DNA of 64,000 nt from Oscillatoriaceae cyanobacterium Prado104 (GTDB lineage Bacteria; Cyanobacteriota; Cyanobacteriia; Cyanobacteriales; Microcoleaceae), in NCBI GenBank assembly GCA_025454405.1, contig JALOON010000019.1, positions 1-64,000 on the forward strand. Direction: 5' to 3'. This document shows, piece after piece, positions 60,861-64,000 of the stretch (positions within the stretch are counted from its first letter, which is position 1; each line of letters starts with the position of its first letter). The notes under the pieces were generated by a model. That model was given only the letters and a program-made list of their open reading frames with translations, was not told the origin of the DNA and did no database searches. A program made the position numbers and the translations under genes.

Positions 60861-62630
60861 TTATACACATTCCAAGGCTTGCATTGCTCGATCGGTAGTT
60901 AAGAAAATACGCTCTTTTCCTAACTCCTCAATAAACCCAACCTTTAACAATCCATCCATCACTGGACCTTTGACTTCAGACATATAAAATTCTATGCCTC
61001 TAGTCTTTAGATCGGCAATCAAACTTTTTAGCGTTTCCAAAGCACTACCATCGATCGAATTTACCGCACTGCATACCAGCAATAAATATTTGACTTCCGG
61101 GCGATCGCTCACCGCTTTAATTAGGTAATCCTCCAAATATTTAGCATTTACGAAGTAAAGACTGGCATCAACCCGAACGGCTAAAACATGAGGGCAAGTT
61201 TTCACTTCGTATCGCAGCACATTGCGAAAATGTTCGGTATTTCCCACTCTACCAACAACTGCAATATGCGGTTTGCTAGTGCGCCATAAATGCAATATAA
61301 TAGATACAGCAGCACCCAACAAAATACCTTTTTCCACGCTGGTAATTAAGACGGCTAGAAATGCCGATATCCAGGCGAACGCATCAGCCTTGTTATACAC
61401 CCACAAGCGCTTTAGCGTGCCAAAGTCGAAGAGACTGCTAACAGCCATCACAATAATTGCCGCCAAACTAGCTTGCGGTAAAAAGTAGAACAACGGCGTT
61501 AAAAACATGACGGTAAGCGCCACGATTAATGCCGTAATTATTGATGCTAAAGGAGTATTGGCATTAGCCGAAAAATTCACGCTCGATCGACTTACACCTC
61601 CGGCAACCGGATAACCTCCCGTCAAAGCTGCACTAATATTAGCGGCTCCCAAAGCAATAAATTCCCGATCGGCATCAATTTTTTGCCTTCTCTTACTAGC
61701 CAAAAATTTACCCACTGAGTAGGCTTCCATAAACCCGACAAAACTAATCGCCAAAGCCGCAGGCAGTAATGCCGTCACAGTATCGCCATCAAGCGCGGGA
61801 AAAGATAGAGATGGTAAGCCTTTGGGGATATTACCAACGACTTTTACCCCTGCAATTCGATCGAGGTGAAAGAACCAAACTAGCAACGAACTACCAATCA
61901 CAAGCAGGAGGGGTGCGCTTTTAGTTAAAGGTACAATTGTTAACTCTTGAAAACCGCGTTTATTGAGTTCTTTGCCCGACCATTTGGGAAAATAAACTAA
62001 AAACAAAATGCTCGTTACACCCAAGGAAACAGCAACCAAATTAGTTTCCTTAATTCCTTGCGCTAGATAAGTTAGTAACTGGAGAAAAGATTCAGTTTGG
62101 GTAATTTTTAAGCCCAATAAATGTTTGACCTGACTGAAACCGATCGCGATCGCTGCCGCACTGATAAAACCAGAAATCACCGCTTGGCTGAGAAAATTAA
62201 CCAAAAATCCCAACCGCAAGACACCCATTAAAATGTCGATCGCGCCGATCGTTAGTGCCAGCAACAATGCCAATCCTAAATATTTTGGAGTATTTTCAGC
62301 AGCTAGGGGAGCAATTGCCGCTCCAACCATCAGCGAATCCAATGCGACAGGGGCAACCGAAATCAAACGACTGGTGCCGAGAAACGCATAAACTACTGGT
62401 GGCAAAATACTAGCATACAGCCCGATTTGAGGGGGCAAACCGGCTAGCAAAGCATAAGCCATTGCTTGGGGAACCAGCACGGTAGCAACCACAATTCCGG
62501 CAGTTAAATCGCCCGGAAAGTGCGCGCGTTGATAGTGCAATCCCCAATCTAAAATTGGCAGAAATTCACTGCAACGATCGAGCCATTTCTGCTGCCGCGA
62601 TCGTCCAACCATTGTATTTTTATCAAACAT
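60861..62630 (-). CDS. SulP family anion transporter with STAS domain
   Basis: A 589-residue transporter. About 10-12 TM helices (residues 40-430), with HFPGDLTAGIVVATVLVPQAM and AYALLAGLPPQIGLYASILP (SulP signature) and GGYPVAGGVSRSSVNFSANA. STAS covers about 455-575 (VDASLYFVNAKYLEDYL). SulP proteins carry sulfate or bicarbonate. Within this sulfur island it may export or import sulfate, though the similar BicA type carries bicarbonate. Substrate uncertain. Confidence 0.9.
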   Translation of the reverse strand: MFDKNTMVGRSRQQKWLDRCSEFLPILDWGLHYQRAHFPGDLTAGIVVATVLVPQAMAYALLAGLPPQIGLYASILPPVVYAFLGTSRLISVAPVALDSLMVGAAIAPLAAENTPKYLGLALLLALTIGAIDILMGVLRLGFLVNFLSQAVISGFISAAAIAIGFSQVKHLLGLKITQTESFLQLLTYLAQGIKETNLVAVSLGVTSILFLVYFPKWSGKELNKRGFQELTIVPLTKSAPLLLVIGSSLLVWFFHLDRIAGVKVVGNIPKGLPSLSFPALDGDTVTALLPAALAISFVGFMEAYSVGKFLASKRRQKIDADREFIALGAANISAALTGGYPVAGGVSRSSVNFSANANTPLASIITALIVALTVMFLTPLFYFLPQASLAAIIVMAVSSLFDFGTLKRLWVYNKADAFAWISAFLAVLITSVEKGILLGAAVSIILHLWRTSKPHIAVVGRVGNTEHFRNVLRYEVKTCPHVLAVRVDASLYFVNAKYLEDYLIKAVSDRPEVKYLLLVCSAVNSIDGSALETLKSLIADLKTRGIEFYMSEVKGPVMDGLLKVGFIEELGKERIFLTTDRAMQALECV

Positions 62631-62727
62631 TTCAGTTAATCAAACTCTGAATTAGCTAATATCTCTGTACGGGACGTAAAAACTCTGTCCATAGGCGCGC
62701 TTGTCTGGGGTTAAACTTATGGGAAAA

Positions 62728-63141
62728 TTACTTTTCCGAGAAGTTTTTATAGGTCAGCGAACCGGCAATGAAGGCTAACACAAACAAAATTGGATTCCAA
62801 TTACCCAACACTAAAGCAGTAATACCTGGCCCCGGACAGTAGCCGCAAATTCCCCAACCGATACCGAAAATAGCAGAGCCAATAACTAAAGGTTTGTCGA
62901 TGTCTTTCTTAGTTGGTAAATGAAATCGATCGGCAAATATTGGCTGAGGGCGGCGCAGCACGAATCGGAAGGCAATTACTGTCACTGCAACCGCACCGAT
63001 CAATACAAATAATAAGGTTGCATCCCAAGCACCGGCGACATCTAAAAAACCGAGTACGCGATCGCGATCGATCATCTGCGAAAGCCCCAGTCCCAGACCA
63101 AATAACACTCCTGACAATAACGCGATTAGCTGCTCTTTCAT
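62728..63141 (-). CDS. YeeE/YedE (DUF6691) sulfur transport half, PmpB-like
   Basis: A 137-residue membrane protein with four TM helices. GWGICGYCPGPGITAL (about residues 102-117) carries the cysteines typical of this half. The family moves thiosulfate or other sulfur species across the membrane (TsuA/YeeE). It overlaps the other half by four bases. Confidence 0.87.
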   Translation of the reverse strand: MKEQLIALLSGVLFGLGLGLSQMIDRDRVLGFLDVAGAWDATLLFVLIGAVAVTVIAFRFVLRRPQPIFADRFHLPTKKDIDKPLVIGSAIFGIGWGICGYCPGPGITALVLGNWNPILFVLAFIAGSLTYKNFSEK

Positions 63142-63566
63142 ATACTCAATTGCAATACGTGACGGACAACAAAAACTGTCAGAATGGCGGTAATCATAAA
63201 AGTGAGAACTGCCACGAGCGATCGCATTGATAACCTACCCAATCCGCAGACTCCGTGACCGCTGGTACAACCGCCACCCATTCTAGTACCGAAACCCACT
63301 AGAAAACCGCCAATTATCATTGCCCAAGGAGTCAATGTCGCGGTGGGAGTTGGTTGAGGTGCCAGTCCGTATTCGTACAATATGCCACCTAGCAACATAC
63401 CCAAAATAAATATCCAGCGCCAGACTTCTTGCTTGGAAAAGGCGATCGCACCATTGACAATGCCACTAATACCAGCAATTCGACCGTTAAATGCTAGTAA
63501 TAATGTCGCACTTAACCCAATTAAAATGCCACCAATTAAAGCAATAAACCAGTTCAAATTTTCCAC
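63138..63566 (-). CDS. YeeE/YedE sulfur transport half, PmpA-like
   Basis: A 142-residue membrane protein with the diagnostic motif MGGGCTSGHGVCGLGRLSMR (about residues 97-116); the cysteines relay a sulfur atom in YeeE. GTG 63566 sits nine bases after GAGG, in the stop region of the upstream gene; ATG 63611 would overlap that gene. Together with the DUF6691 half it makes a two-gene thiosulfate/sulfide-type transporter. Confidence 0.85.
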   Translation of the reverse strand: MENLNWFIALIGGILIGLSATLLLAFNGRIAGISGIVNGAIAFSKQEVWRWIFILGMLLGGILYEYGLAPQPTPTATLTPWAMIIGGFLVGFGTRMGGGCTSGHGVCGLGRLSMRSLVAVLTFMITAILTVFVVRHVLQLSI

Positions 63567-63577
63567 GATCTCAGTCC

Positions 63578-64000
63578 TCAAACTTCTGCCATTATAGGTG
63601 TATTTCCGCATTGCTGATTAGCTGGCACTGCTTCAGCAATTTTCTTCGGATCGGGCAGATTTAGGTTGTTCATTTGTTCGATAAAACTGCTCCGGTCTTT
63701 ACCAACAAATCGGGGATTGTGTAGCTTCTCTTCTCCAATTGTAGAAACCTGATTCCCCCTGTAGTCGTGACCGGGATAAACTAAGGTTTCATCTGGTAGG
63801 GTAAATAATTTTTGCGTAACATGGTCGAACATCAAACCCGGATCGCCGCTTTGAAAATCAGTCCGCCCGCAACCGCGAATCAATAGAGAATCTCCGGTCA
63901 GCACTCTGTCTCGATCGATTAGGTAAGAGTTGTGGCTGTCAGTATGTCCTAAAGTGGCGATCGTTTTAATTTCAATCTCGCCTAGCTTTAATATTTCCCC
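63578..64000 (-). CDS. Persulfide dioxygenase (ETHE1-like MBL fold), cut by the window end
   Basis: The frame is open to the window edge (141 codons including stop). Visible motifs: TLGHTDSHNSYLID, LTGDSLLIRGCGRTDFQSG and LVYPGHDYRG, with metal-binding His and Asp typical of ETHE1-type persulfide dioxygenases. The first metal motif (H-x-H-x-D-H) must lie beyond base 64000. It oxidises glutathione persulfide to sulfite, the step after SQR. Downstream come the two transporter halves. Confidence 0.9.
   Translation of the reverse strand, partial: GEILKLGEIEIKTIATLGHTDSHNSYLIDRDRVLTGDSLLIRGCGRTDFQSGDPGLMFDHVTQKLFTLPDETLVYPGHDYRGNQVSTIGEEKLHNPRFVGKDRSSFIEQMNNLNLPDPKKIAEAVPANQQCGNTPIMAEV

Noticed and set aside
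1-64000. GCGATCGC octamers as regulatory sites
   Set aside because: They are HIP1, present throughout cyanobacterial genomes, inside and outside genes.

Overview
The window looks like chromosome of a filamentous, mat-type cyanobacterium (Oscillatoria/Microcoleus-like; inference). Evidence: the HIP1 octamer GCGATCGC is scattered throughout, several gene families are typical of cyanobacteria (apocarotenoid oxygenase, DUF1400, TPR-CHAT, DUF2214, the TIGR03985 CRISPR protein), and intergenic DNA is crowded with short palindromic repeats.

Layout. 1-5.2 kb: methyltransferase, cupin, small secreted protein, BT1/FBT-type MFS carrier, carotenoid oxygenase. 5.2-7.8 kb: accessory patch of repeats, a decayed VapBC pair and two DUF433/DUF5615 (PIN-like) toxin-antitoxin-type pairs. 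7.9-11.7 kb: a 1259-residue LRR-Roc-COR (Roco) GTPase with an unusual C-terminal tail. 12.2-18.8 kb: a MacB-like export set (ATPase, permease, adaptor) divergent from a NarL-type two-component pair. 18.8-30.0 kb: mixed metabolic genes, including a glutamine-amidotransferase-like hydrolase, methyltransferase, GNAT enzymes, a flavoprotein, a GH10-like lipoprotein-type glycosyl hydrolase, an aldo/keto reductase, a fasciclin protein and a TPR-CHAT protease.

30.0-41.7 kb: a type III-A CRISPR effector locus (csx3-cas10-csm2-csm3-csm4-csm5-cas6-csx2) with a divergent WYL-type TIGR03985 gene and two duplicated PD-(D/E)XK-like genes downstream. Cas10 keeps the GGDD cyclase motif but shows no HD nuclease motif, Csx2 has an intact HEPN motif, and Csx3 is a cA4 ring nuclease family member. 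The locus therefore looks built around cyclic-oligoadenylate signalling. No cas1/cas2 and no CRISPR array are in the window.

42-48 kb: CDF metal exporter, small conserved protein, pilin-like protein, mtnA, DUF1400 protein, DegT-type aminotransferase. 48-51.6 kb: a two-gene DprA-like / RecQ-phosphoribosyltransferase operon. 51.7-64.0 kb: a sulfide/sulfane-sulfur island. It holds an Hdr/Qmo-like complex (two HdrB, two HdrC, one HdrA, one small membrane subunit), a divergent type I sulfide:quinone oxidoreductase with all three catalytic cysteines, a Rieske-Blh-DUF2214 operon, a SulP transporter, two YeeE/YedE transport halves and a persulfide dioxygenase cut by the window end. The hdr and Rieske operons have near-consensus promoters with a shared operator-like dyad in the spacer, so they may answer to one sulfide-responsive repressor (inference).
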